This document shows, piece after piece, positions 22,411 to 33,400 of a stretch of 64,000 nucleotides of DNA (positions within the stretch are counted from its first letter, which is position 1; every line of letters starts with the position of its first letter). The position numbers and the translations under genes are program-made. The DNA comes from Anomaloglossus baeobatrachus (taxonomy: Eukaryota; Chordata; Amphibia; Anura; Aromobatidae). Location of the stretch: contig NC_134359.1 of assembly GCF_048569485.1 (NCBI RefSeq), positions 34,173,779-34,237,778 of the forward strand, given 5' to 3'. The notes beneath the pieces are model-generated. The model had not been told where the DNA came from and did no database searches. It saw nothing but the letters and a program-made list of their open reading frames with translations.

Positions 22411-22628
22411 CACAAACACGAATCATCAGCAGACTATAGCTTAGTAACAGCAGCAGCACTGAAGACCTGAGAGCTGGCAACATAACTAACTCATTGCCTT
22501 GCCACCTCCCATAGAGTGTGCTGGCCCTTTATGAAAAGGGACATGTCCACTTGCACACATGTCCCAGGAGGCCTGTGCGGTGTTTGCAGGCTCTGGGAGA
22601 CAGAAGCATAGTCTGGGGACAGGGCAGC
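22411..22628. repeat. Start of R2 block, copy alpha
   Basis: From about 22529 it matches 46700 onward (GCTGGCCCTTTAYGAAAAG, CATGTCCCABGAGGCCTGTG, GGCTCTGGGAGACAGAAGC). LTR L interrupts the match at 22629. Confidence 0.8.
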
Positions 22629-23760
22629 TGTGACGCCCTTGGACTATTCAGGTCATCATAGGGTCCTGCACAATCTTTCTCTCCCCGTGCAGTATTCAAC
22701 CCCTCATGGTTCTGGGTCTCAATCCTGCAGTACTGCCTCCACCAGCATTCACAAATCCTAGATAAACTTTGCACCACACCTGTCAGGCACACCAGTGGGC
22801 TGCTTAAGCAGGAATAGGGCTGCCCACCTAAGGGTCAGACAGGGAGGTGGGAGGTGCCAAGTTAGTTGAGTGGTAGCCCTTGAGCTGTGAGGAGCTCTGA
22901 GGAAGCTGGGAGTTGTAGCTCCCAGGGGAGAAGTAAACTAGGTCGCAGACGTTGGTCTGGACCTAAAGGAGTCGGACCCCCGGTCGCAGGGGATTGAGGC
23001 TAGGTGCCTGGAACCCGTCGAGGAGGACGGTCGTCAGCCTGGTCCTATCACTGGTCCGGGACCAAAGGCACATCGGGGTACATGGACCCTAGGTCGGGGA
23101 GAAGCTTCAGGCAACCCGGCAATTAACCTGCGGATGACAGGGCCTTTATGGACTGTTCTCACTCAGCTCAGAGATCGGGGGCACTAGCGCAACGAGGGGG
23201 ATAGGGCTTTCCTAGCAAGCGGCTCACTGAAATCCCAAGCGTGAGCTCCTGCGAGCAGGCTCCTTCACTTAGCCATAGTGGGGAGCAGGGCCCGAACAGC
23301 TACAAGATACCGGGCAACAACGGACAATCTAAACTTTTGTGCCAGGAGGCAGGTTACGGACCACCAGGCAGTACTGTAGGGGACGGGACCCGGACAAACT
23401 CTCCTCGAGAGACAGCAGCAGTCAGAGACTTCGTTTACCCAGTTGTCAGCGTCCGTTTCATTGCTGAGTGAGTACCCGACTGGCCCCTGCACTGCAACCC
23501 CACATCACCATCCAGAGTCCCGGGGCCTACCCCTACCCGTGGAGGGTAACGTCATCTAGCTGCCCCACTCCATCACCCCGGGTACTCCCAATGGCAGCGG
23601 CGGTACTCCCACAGGTGGCGTCACAAACTATCTAATCCCTTGTAAATACCCTCTTTTCCCTTTGAGTGTGGTCCTTAGCCCCCGGGTCCGGGGACCCTCG
23701 AGCCACGAGCAATCACCACCCCCGGATCCAAGCAGTTTGATCCGCTGCAGGGGTGGCACA
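22629..23760 (+). mobile_element. Solo LTR L (TGTGACGCC family)
   Basis: The 1,132-bp LTR is in forward orientation, with CAGC duplicated at 22625-22628 and 23761-23764. The paralogous empty site at about 46803-46820 reads GGGCAGCCACTGCTGG with one CAGC. It starts TGTGACGCCCTTGG and ends GGGGTGGCACA. It contains GTGAGTACCC and ACAGGTGGCGTCACAAAC blocks typical of the family. Confidence 0.9.
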
Positions 23761-23764
23761 CAGC

Positions 23765-24164
23765 CACTGCTGGGCAGCTAGGAAGGTGAGAGGGACAGTG
23801 TCCCCCGCTGAGGGAGGGGGGCAGGACAGTGAAAGGATGCTGACATGGGCGTTACAGTATGTCATATCCTAAACCTGCTAACAAACTATAAGAGATATAA
23901 ATCACATCAATATTCCGAGTTTCTCCAAAAATAAACAGGGTCTTATATTATTTTTTTGCTCCAAAAGATGAATTAGGCCTTTTTTTCAGGGGATGTCTTA
24001 TTTTATTTTCCATGAACAGCAATCTACATTTATTGATTGAATGAAATCAACATAGGTAGTTGTATAGTTGGGGTTATTCATCCGTCCAGCATTGATATGT
24101 GATTTATGTCTGTTTACTTGGAGCCCATCTTCTGATTTTGCACTTCACTGTGTTTTCTATTTTG
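23765..24164. repeat. R2 block, copy alpha, second piece
   Basis: Continues the match with the 46810-47060 region: CACTGCTGGGCAGCTAGGAAGG, then AGGGGATGTCTTATTTTATT and TTCATCCGTCCAG. It is interrupted by LTR B at 24169. Confidence 0.8.
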
Positions 24165-24168
24165 TTTT

Positions 24169-25280
24169 TGTGGTGCCCTGGACTAGCCAGGTTGTCACAG
24201 GTAACATACATACACCCCCACCCCCACTATACAGCAACATAGCCAAACACAAAACCCTTGTTGCCTCCCTCCAGGGTCTGATGTCCACACCAGATGGGGC
24301 GGAGCCAAGCGGTTGGCCCCGCCAACCGAGGAGTTCACAGGCCTGGAGGCGGGAAAAGTGACAGAACAGTTGAGGAGGTTGAAGTGAGAGGAGTAAAGTG
24401 GAGAGTGTCTGGGTTTGTGGCCCAGGCACTGACAACAAGGTTGGCAGACGGTGGTGGCCGTCTGCAGGAGTGGTGAATCAACGCGGAACCGTAGGACCGG
24501 GGTCGGGCGGTGACCCGCCGGTACCGACCGGGGAGCGAAGTGAAGCCAGCACACACAGGCAGGGCCATCGGACCCCGACTAGGCTTGGAGTCGCCGTCAA
24601 CAGTCAAATCCTTCCTAACAGCCAAAGACCCGTTAGAAGGCAACCGTCCGCACCGTGGGGTATACAGCTACCGCCTAAGGCTAGAAACCAAGGGCCAGCG
24701 GCTGCGGGCAAACGGGCTCCTCCGGCATCCATACACCGGGGAGCGGACTACCGTTGGGGACCCATCGTAGTCAAACAGTACACAAAGGTGCAGGGAAAGA
24801 CAGCCGCCATCACCTGTCCGGGGAGAGACACTGCAGCCGCCTGCGGGACCCATCCATCCAGCCGTTTGGTTTACCGAGGACTTTGTGCATCTCTTGCTGA
24901 GTGAGTACACCCGTGTCATCTGGCAACCCTGCACCTCACCAACCCTGCCTCCCTGTCACACCATCGGGCCCCGGGACCACCAACCCCTACCCACGGAGGG
25001 GGAAAACAACATCCCAGCTGCTCCCTACCATCGCTCCCGGGATCCCCGTCACCAGCAGCGGTGGTGCCCATCATCACCACAACCCGTGGGTGGCGTCATG
25101 GACTAAATCCCCCAAAACCAACCACCCTTTTCACTCACGGGCGAGGAGCGCCGCTCGAGTCCCCGGATCCGGCCCACCGCTCGAGCCACTGAGCAGCAGC
25201 CGCAGCAGCCGCAGCAGGCCGGACCCGAGCGTTAGCGAGCATTAGCGAGCGCAGCGGCGGTGTCCTCCCCACCCGCGACA
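24169..25280 (+). mobile_element. Solo LTR B (TGTGACGCC family)
   Basis: The 1,112-bp LTR is in forward orientation with TTTT on both sides (24165-24168 and 25281-25284). The empty paralogue at about 47040-47055 reads TATTTTGTTTTCAAATG. It starts TGTGGTGCCCTGGACTAGCC, has CGTTTGGTTTACCGAGG followed by GAGTGAGTACAC, and ends CCACCCGCGACA. Confidence 0.9.
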
Positions 25281-25284
25281 TTTT

Positions 25285-25415
25285 CAAATGTTTGTTGTTT
25301 ATTGTGGTACTACATACAGATTTATTATTTTTCCTGAGATTGTTTTCTGGCTTTTCTGTTAGATTAGGTGGACTTGTGCCTTTTACTACACATTGTCTGA
25401 CAATAATCATAATAG
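25285..25415. repeat. R2 block, copy alpha, third piece
   Basis: Matches 47049-47180 (TTGTTGTTTATTGTGGTAC, TTAGGTGGACTTGTGCC). It is interrupted by element C at 25420. Confidence 0.85.
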
Positions 25416-25419
25416 TATA

Positions 25420-26563
25420 TGTGACGCCCTGGACTAGCCATGTTGTCACAGGTTGTCCCTTACACAAACACCTTTCCCTAAAAAGGTACCAGCAGCCAAC
25501 CTTAAAACCCTGAGTCACCCCTCTCGGGACTTGACGTTCACACCCGGGGGCGGAGCCAGGCAGTTGGCCACGCCTTCCGAGGAGTTCGGAGAGCCTGAGT
25601 CGGGAAAAAAGAGTTGAGTAACAGGAGTGAAGGAGAGCGGAGTAAAGTCTGCTAAGGGTCTGGGTCGGAGCCCGGATTGCCTTTTGGCCAGGAGGCAGAC
25701 GGTGGTCGCCGCCTGCAGGAGCTGGGACTACAGCCAGTGGAACCGTAAGGACCGGGGACGGGTGGTGACCCGCCGGTACCGAACCGGGGAACAGATTGGA
25801 AACTGGAACACCAGGAGGGGTACTTAGACCCAGTACAAAGCCCAGAAGCCACTGGACCGAGTCAAATTCACTGATTGGGGTCTGGACTTAAGGTCCTTTC
25901 CCACCCAAGACCCGAATGAAGGCAACAGCCCAACCATAAGGATAGAAAGCCACCACCCAGACATAGAGATCCCACGGGCCAGCATCTGCGGGCAAAAGGG
26001 CTCTTCTGGCACACACAAAGCTGGGGAGTGGACTACCGTTGCTCAGGCATAGGAGTCATCATTCCATTAAAAGCGAGGTGCAGGAGAAAGGCGGAAATCA
26101 CCAACCTGAAAAAGGGAGAAGCGCAGCCGGCTGCGGGCACCGTCCACCATCTTGTTTGGTTTACCAGAGACTCCAGTGTGTCTGTTATAGTGTGAACAAC
26201 AGTGCCCTCAGGCCGCGCGCAGCACCGCACCGCCACGCACTCCCCTAGCCTCGCATCCCACGAGCCCCGGGACCATCACCCCCTACCCACGAAGGGGTTA
26301 ACATCAGGCTGTGCAACACTGTCCCCGGGAGCCTAGTTAACGGCAGCGGTGGTTCCCATCTATTCACCACAACCCGTGGGTGGTGTCACGAACTTAAAAC
26401 CCCCCAAACAACCGCGGCCCCGGCCGTGGACCACCCCACCGTACATCGCCAGCAACCTCCCTTCAGAGCGACGTGACCCCCGGGTCCGTGAGGAGCTCGA
26501 GCCACCCACCAACAAGCACGGATCCGAGCGGCTCAGCAGCCGGCCGAGCCCCGGGGCGGTACA
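25420..26563 (+). repeat. 5' LTR of element C
   Basis: Begins with a palindrome (TGTGAC-GC-CCTGG...GTTGTCACA), has TTTGGTTTACCAGAGAC near 26155 and an ACCCGTGGGTGGTGTCACGAAC block near 26370, and ends GGGGCGGTACA. Confidence 0.9.
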
Positions 26564-26964
26564 CATCGACTCTTCTGGCATCACGAACAGGATTGAACAT
26601 ATCCACTTACCTGCGTAAGTGCGCTTTGAAGTTATCGTCAGCGGTGTCCCGTTAAAAAAATTTCAGAATCCGCCATCTTGTCACTGTCCTGTGGCACGAA
26701 GTTTCCCGCCAGACTTGTCTTCCCCGCGAAAAGAGCGCGAGAGTTGAAGCCCCGCCCCCTGGCAACAGAGCGGTGCAGAAAGAAAGCAGAATGCCCCGAA
26801 AAGACATGGGGGGGGCGGGTGAAGATCCTGTCTCATGTGACCGAAGGGATAAAGGGCAGGGACTCCAGCACTCTGCCACCCGTTGTGTTCCTGGACAGTG
26901 CACCATGTCCGCCCCATCAGGAAAGCCAGAATTCCCGGAGCCCGCGCCTGGAACAGCGGCGTAG

Positions 26965-27480
26965 GTGGAAGCCCGTATGACCCTGATGTGCTGCCGTCTC
27001 CAAGCACAGGTGCGCTTCTTCATGGAGCAATGGGCCGCCGAAATGGAGGGGATAGCCGCCGCCGTGCGGGCACGTGAAATGGCGGCAGTTTTGGAGGAAA
27101 GGGTATGCGGACCCACGCCCCTGTGTCCTGGAAGGACCGGCCGCTGCGGTCTGCTCCTGCCCTCCATACTGACTCCCTTAGCGGTTGCCGCTGCCTCTCC
27201 ACCCGGTTCCCCACCCCCGTCACCGGTGGCGGAGCCCGTCCCAGACGCCCGTGAGGATCCGCCTGTGGAGGCAGCACGCGGACGGCCGTACGCTCAGCCT
27301 GCACCACTCCCGCTCCCATGGAAGGACAGTTCCCGAAGGATTCCCGCGCCCGATGTGGTCTCGCCGGTCCCGGAAGTGACCGTGCTGCAGAAGGTCCAGG
27401 CCCCGGCAGTCCGCCCGGCCAAGAAGGAGGCAGACCCAGCAGGTGAGGCTGGTCGTTCCCGTGTCTCAGGACTCGGCTGA
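26965..27480 (+). CDS. Gag-like open frame of element C (fossil)
   Basis: The frame is about 171 codons. Residues 10-45 (QAQVRFFMEQWAAEMEGI, then AAVRARE) are predicted helical. They match the start of the frames in element D (QAQAHFMLAKWASEMKG) and element E (QAQAHFMLAKWTLEMKG). A proline, alanine and valine rich linker follows, ending in basic residues. There is no zinc knuckle and no capsid major-homology motif I can see. By position, just after the primer-binding-like site, it takes the place of gag. It is part of a non-functional LTR element. The function is unknown. Confidence 0.55.
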   Translation: MEARMTLMCCRLQAQVRFFMEQWAAEMEGIAAAVRAREMAAVLEERVCGPTPLCPGRTGRCGLLLPSILTPLAVAAASPPGSPPPSPVAEPVPDAREDPPVEAARGRPYAQPAPLPLPWKDSSRRIPAPDVVSPVPEVTVLQKVQAPAVRPAKKEADPAGEAGRSRVSGLG

Positions 27481-27743
27481 GGTCCCACGGGGTTGCCGCT
27501 GCCAAGAAGCAGAGCCAGCCGCGACACGGCGGGGTTCCCCAATGCTGAAGGTGTCGGTCGTGGCCGACACCGGGGAGCTCCGGCTGGGCCAGACCCCCAC
27601 ACCAAGAGACCCTGGGCAAGCAGACACCCCGTACTGGGAGCGGCTGCCAAACCAGCTAGGCCGGGAGATCGAGGCCTGGGAGAGCACAGATTCTAGCCCG
27701 TACCATCCGGGAGAAAGAAAACTTAAGAAGCGCCACCTACCGG

Positions 27744-28064
27744 GTGCGAGGCCCGAGGTACGAGGGCCAAGTCCGGCGGTTTGAACTTGATCGTGGATGG
27801 GGATTTATCTATGAGCCCGGCCTGGAGGCTGAAGTTTTTGTTTCCCGTCGGGATGTGTATCCGCACCTACCCATGGGTCACCCGGACCGTGACCTGGCAC
27901 ACGGTGAACTGGTCACTTACACCCGCCATTGCGGGGAAAGGGGATGGTTTGCCCTTAGCGTCCAGAGGAGGGCACACCAAGAAGGCCCGGGGCGCTGCCA
28001 GTCCCCTTCCCCACCGTACAGCCCTGGAGTCACGGTGGAGGAAGAATATGAAGATGAAAATTAA
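27744..28064 (+). CDS. Cold-shock-domain-like open frame of element C (fossil)
   Basis: The 106-codon frame is open further upstream through a charged helix (ILARTIREKENLRSATYRV). Residues 7-75 follow the cold-shock domain pattern. G8-x-V10 and F13 open strand 1. G18-W19-G20-F21-I22 stands for the RNP1 motif (KGFGFI type), and V31-F32-V33 for RNP2 (VFVH type). G54-E55-x-V57 and G67-x-x-A70-x-x-V73 close the barrel. The spacing, with a longer loop between RNP2 and the GE motif, is like vertebrate Y-box proteins. The C-terminus is Ser/Pro-rich then acidic (EEEYEDEN). Cold-shock domains bind single-stranded nucleic acid, so an RNA-chaperone role like nucleocapsid is plausible but is inference. 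It could instead be a chance resemblance, but the motif order makes that unlikely. Confidence 0.65.
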   Translation: MRGPRYEGQVRRFELDRGWGFIYEPGLEAEVFVSRRDVYPHLPMGHPDRDLAHGELVTYTRHCGERGWFALSVQRRAHQEGPGRCQSPSPPYSPGVTVEEEYEDEN

Positions 28065-28067
28065 AAG

Positions 28068-28712
28068 GTAGCGGATCCCGGCTACTTAGTTGACAGTCCC
28101 CGTTGGGACCATACTGCCCGTCCCCGTTGGGACTTTGTTTTGCCACGTTTTAAAATAGACAAGGCCATGAACTTGCAGGCCACCCATTAACTTTTGGGTT
28201 TGTAAATATTTCCCGGACCACCCTTCAGGTCCCACAGCCTCCGGAGAAGCAGACTAGAGGAAGGGCCTGCGGGAATGTGATGGCCGAGGCCCTGTCACCA
28301 CTGCAACCGGTGACGGCCCTCTGGGTCAGGGGTCCCCTGGTCGTGGGGCCTCTGAGGGACTGCCGGGTATGGAACTTTGTACCCGGCCCATTTGGGCAGC
28401 ACCTGGACCCGTTCCTATTCCTGGACTGGGGAAAAGGGGTGCGCACCATTGCTTAGCGGTGGCACCAAGGCTAGGTTTGCTTGGGTGGGCAACTGGAAGG
28501 ACCCTGTCCCATTCCCCTTAAATAAAAATGTTTACGTTGCAACGGTTTAAGAATGTGCCTCCCGTAAGGGAAGATTTAAAAAGTCTGCTTAAAGTTTGTA
28601 CAAAAGTTATAATACTTGTAAACCTGTTTTAATCTTTTTCAGTTAAAGCAACAAAAATAAACCGATGGTGGACGGGCAGCCCGCGGACGGTCTGCATTAA
28701 ACCAAAGGGGAA
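28068..28712 (+). other. Conserved 3' noncoding region of element C
   Basis: About 640 bp between the last stop and the 3' LTR match the corresponding part of element D (reverse complement of about 48570-49165). Shared strings include AACTTGCAGGCCAMCCC, CTGCCGGGTAWGGAAC and GCCTCCCGTAAGGGAAG. It ends in a purine tract next to the LTR. Such a region may hold packaging or RNA-export signals. That role is not shown. Confidence 0.7.
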
Positions 28713-29854
28713 TGTAACGCCCTGGACTAGCCAGGTTGTCACAGGTAGTCCCTTACACAAACACCTTTCCCTAAAAAGGTACCAGCAGCCGACCTTAAAA
28801 CCCTGAGTCACCCCTCTCAAGACTTGACGTTCACACCCGGGGGCGGAGCCAGGCGATTGGCCACGCCCTTCGAGGAGTTAGGAGAGCCTGAGGCGGGAAA
28901 AACAGAGTTGAGTGACAGGAGTGAAGGAGAGCGGAGTAAAGTCTGTTGGGGGTCTGGGTCGGAGCCCGGATTCATTTTGGCCAGGAGGCAGACGGTGGTG
29001 GCTGCCCGCAGGAGCTGAGACTACAGCCGGTGGAACCGTAAGGATCGGGGACGGGTGGTGGCCCACCAGTACCGAATCGGGGAACCGATTGGAAACCGGA
29101 GCACCAGGAGGGGTACTCAGGCCCAGAAGCCACTGGACCGAGTCAAATTCACTGATTGGGGTCTGGACTTAAGGTCCTTTCCCACCCAAGACCCGACTGA
29201 AGGCAACAGCCCAACCATAGTGATAGAAAGCCACCGCCCAGGCATAGAGATCCCACGGGCCAGCGTCTGCGGGCAAAAGGGCTCTTCTGGCACACACAAA
29301 GCTGGGGAGCGGACTACCGTTGCTCAGGCATAGGAGTCATCATTCCATTAAAAGCGAGGTGCAGGAGAAAGGCGGAAATCACCAACCTGAAAAGGGGAGA
29401 AGCGCAGCCGGCTGCGGGCACCGTCCACCATCTTGTTTGGTTTACCAGAGACTCCAGTGTGTCTGTCATAGTGAGTACAACAGTGCCCTCGGGCCACGCG
29501 CAGCACTGCAACGCACCGCATCGTCACGCACTCCCCTAGCCTCGCATACCACGGGCCCCGGGACCATCACCCCCTACCCACGGAGGGGTTAACACCAGGC
29601 TGCGAAACATCGTCCCCGGGAGCCTAGTCAACGGCAGCGGTGGTGCCCATCTATTCACCACAACCCGTGGGTGGCATCACGAACTTAAAACCCCCCAAAC
29701 AACCGCGGCCCCGGCAGTGGACCACCCCACTGTACATTGCCAGCAACCTCCCTTCAGAGTGACGTGACCTCCAGGTCCATGAGGAGCTCGAGCCACCCAC
29801 CGACGAGCACAGATCCGAGCGGCTCAGCAGCCGGCCGAGCCCCGGGGCAGTACA
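28713..29854 (+). repeat. 3' LTR of element C
   Basis: Begins TGTAACGCCCTGGACTAGCC and ends CCCCGGGGCAGTACA. It has a GTGAGTAC donor-like motif at about 29471. The 5' LTR differs at that position. Confidence 0.9.
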
Positions 29855-29858
29855 TATA

Positions 29859-30024
29859 ATAATAGTAACCACAAACATGAGCCGGAGCATGAATTGGTAT
29901 ACATGCAACTTATAAGCTCATGTTCACACTGGCCATAAGATAAAGAAAACTCAAGTTAACAATAACATGGACATACACCCTGCTGTAACTAAATAAAAGC
30001 ATAGTGCATAGAAATAAACATAGG
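29859..30024. repeat. R2 block, copy alpha, last piece
   Basis: Matches 47184-47350 (ATGAGCCGGAGCATGAATTGG, ACATACACCCTGCTGTAAC). It ends at the target site of the outer hAT element. Confidence 0.85.
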
Positions 30025-30489
30025 GTACTTAGTAGAGATGAGCCACCCCCCTAGTGTTCGAGTTCGGTTTGTCGAACGGCGGGTGTGTTCGTCGAACGTT
30101 CAACGAGCGTTCATCGAACCCCCGTCGAACACCATTGAAAACAATGGCAGGCAAACACAAACATATACAAACACATAGAAAACACCTTCTAAGGTGTCCA
30201 AAAGGTGACAAACAACTCAGAAGACACCACAAACACATGGAAAAGTGACAAGTATATATACTCATGCTGAAACAAAAGAGCTGGACGAGTAAAAGGAGGA
30301 GAAGACACAGGTATAGGCATGTCATGCCCTTATAAAATCATGTAAAACACAGCAAGGGGACTCCAACCAGAGTCTCCATTTTTTTAAAAAAATTGGGCCA
30401 CAGACACCACCTAAGTGGCATCAATTGTCCCACAGTTGTAAACTTAACATGTTGATTTGCATGATGCACAATCAAAAATCCACAAGCCT

Positions 30490-33400
30490 TTACTCTCCCC
30501 AGGATGACACAGGGGTAGAAAAGTCCTTGCGGATCCATGACTTGTTCATCTTGATGAACGTTAGTCTGTCCACATTGTCACTGGACAGACGCGTGCGCTT
30601 ATCTGTCAGCACACACCCAGCAGCACTAAAGACACGTTCAGAGACAACGCTGGCTGTGGGACACAACAAGATCTCCAAGGCGTAAGTGGCGAGCTCATGC
30701 CATTTTTCAAGATTGAAAGCCCAAAATGAGCAGGGCTCCAGTTGCAGAATCATGGCATCGATATTCACTTGGAGATACTCCTGCATCATCCTCTCCAGGC
30801 ATTGACTATGTGTCAGACTTCTTGTGTCTTGTGGCCTTGCAAAGAATGGTCTAAAAAATTCATGAAACGATTCCATAAAATTGCTGTTACCACCAGATAC
30901 GGTGTTGCTGGTACGGTTTGAGTGATGATGACTCGACAGTCCCATGGTTGGTAAGTTAGAACTGTGAGATTCACTCTATGCACCACTGGTGTTTATTGGA
31001 AAAGCCGAGCTAAGATTGCGTAACAGCTTCGGCTGATACTCCTGCATACAGTACGTGCATCCCTTTCTATAGCAGGAATTATTTCACCAAATTTTGACTT
31101 GTACCGGGGATCTAAGAGTGTGGCAACCCAGTAGTCAGCATTACTTCGAATTCTGACAATCCGAGGGTCATGTTGTAGGTAGTGCAGCAAGAAGGCGCTC
31201 ATGTGTCTTGCGCATCCAGGAGGACCAAGTCCTTGCTGTGTTGGTGGCGGCGAGGTGAGAATCATGCTTCCTTCCTCTGCCCTCTCCTCTCAACCTCGCA
31301 CAACAGAAATGTGATCAAGGTCTCCCTCATCTGCTGAGTCTTCCATGCCCATCGCCAGTTCGTCCTCCATATCTTCCTGGGCTCCTGCACCTTCCTCAAC
31401 AGTTTGGCTGCTACCATGCGCTCTTGTTAATCCCTCTCCCCCACCGTCCCATGCCTGAAGCCTTGGTGCTGCTGACTGTCTGGACCTTGTAGATCTTGGT
31501 ATCCCTTCCCCATATGAATCCTCCTGTACTTCCTCCCCTTCCTTTTGTCCCACCACCTGACTCCGAATACTGTTTAGAGTGTGCTGCAGCATGTAAATGA
31601 CTGGAATTGTCATGCTGATAATGGCGTTGTGAGCGCTAAACATCTTCATCGCCATGTCGAAACTGTGCAGAAGGGTGCATAGGTCCTTGATCTGAGACCA
31701 CTCCAGCAGCGTGATCTGCTCCACCTCTGGATCTCGTTGGCCCAGGTTATACGTCATAATGTATTGCACCAGCGCTCGACGGTGCTGCCACAGTCGCTGC
31801 AACATGTGGAGAGTCGAATTCCAGCTTGTCGGCACATCGCATTTCAGGTGGTGAACCGGCAGGCCGAAAGACTTCTGGAGCGATGCAAATCGTTCAGCTG
31901 CGGCGTGTGAACGGCGGAAGTGAGCACATAGTGACCGTGCCCTCTGCAGAAGCCCATGTAGGCTGGGATAGTGGGTTAAAAATTGCTGGACAACAAGGTT
32001 CAACACGTGAGCCATACAAGGCATGTGTGTCACATTGCCCCGGCGAAAGGCCTCACCCAGGTTTGCAGCATTGTCGCACATGCCCTTCCCTTGCTGCAGG
32101 TTGAGTGGAGACAACCATTGATGAAACTCGGTCTCCAGAGCTGACCACAACTCATCAACAGTGTGACTCACATTTCCCAGAGATTTCAACTTAAAGACCG
32201 CCTGATGCCGTTGAGCTCTGCTGCCAGCATAGTAAGGAGGTGTGCGAGATTCCTTGTGCGCAGTTACAATGCGGGTGGCCTGACCAGACAGGCTTTGGGT
32301 GGAGGTGGAGGACCCAGACGAGGTGGAAGAGGCATAAGCAGTTGAGGAACTTCTACATACAGAGGATGGACGCACAACTTGTGGGGATGGGAAGACTTGA
32401 ACAGCAGACCCTTCTCCATCTCTCACCATAGTTACCCAGTGCCCAGTCAGCGACATGCAACACCTCTGTCCATGCTTACTGGTCCAAGTATCGGTGGTGA
32501 AATGCACCCTGTCACACACAGAGTTTCTCAAGGAAGCGGTGATGTTGTGTGTGACATGCTGGTGTAGCGCAGACACACCTTTCTTGGAGAAGTAGTGGCG
32601 ACTGGCCGACTGGTACTGGGGCACTGCGATGGACATAAGGTCTCAAAAATCCTGTGTGTCCACCAGGTGGAAAGGTAGCATTTCTGTAGCCAACAGCTTG
32701 CAGATGGTGAAAGTCAACCTCTTAGTTTTGTCATGGCTAGGAGGAAATGGTCTTTTACTAGTCCACATCTGAGAAACCGAAGACTGGCTGCTGTGCTGAG
32801 ACGGCGTTGAGTAGGGTGTCCCTGGAAAACTGCTGGTCTGTGAGGAAAGTGCAGGCAGAGACATAATGTTGCCTTCATCCAAAGGTGGTGATTTCGATGT
32901 CTGAGAGAGCTGAACACCAGCAGCTGTTTTCACTTCCAAAATAACTGATGACCTGCCAATCACACTGCCTGTTGCGGGTAAAGAGGTGGATGGTCTACGT
33001 CCAAAAGCATGTGTGACTACTGTCCCCACAGTCACAGAGGATGAAGAGCACACGGATGCACTTGAAGGGGCAGATAGTGGTTGGCCCGCTCCGCTAGGCC
33101 GCATTGTAGCACAGTGAGCTTCAAACTGCGACTTATGCTTCATATCCATGTGACGGTTCATGGACGAAGTACTCAAACTAGTAAGTTTTTGGCCTCTACT
33201 TAGAGCTTGGCAACAAATCTTACAGATGACATGAGTTGGGAGATACTTTTGTGATGTCAAAAAAGGACCAGGCTAGGCAAGGCTTAGAGCCCATGCGACC
33301 TGCAGAGCCACCCCGACTTGTGCTCAGAGGCAGAGTTGTGGCTGAGGATGCAGTTGTTGACGTGCTTTCAGTACTCCGTCTCTGTCCAGGAAGGCGTAAC

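Larger units (their letters stand above)
25420..29854 (+). mobile_element. LTR element C, pol-less, with both LTRs
   Basis: The 4,435-bp element has TATA duplicated at 25416-25419 and 29855-29858. The empty paralogue at about 47180 reads AATAGTATAATAATAG. The LTRs are 1,144 bp (25420-26563) and 1,142 bp (28713-29854), differing by about 5-6 percent in the first 160 bp by eye. The interior is about 2.15 kb. It has a primer-binding-like TGGCATCACGAACAGGATT (26577-26595), a gag-like frame, a cold-shock-like frame, a long conserved 3' noncoding region and a purine tract (AAAGGGGAA) at the 3' LTR. No protease, RT or integrase is visible, so it would depend on another element. Its coding part carries a few breaks. 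Confidence 0.88.
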
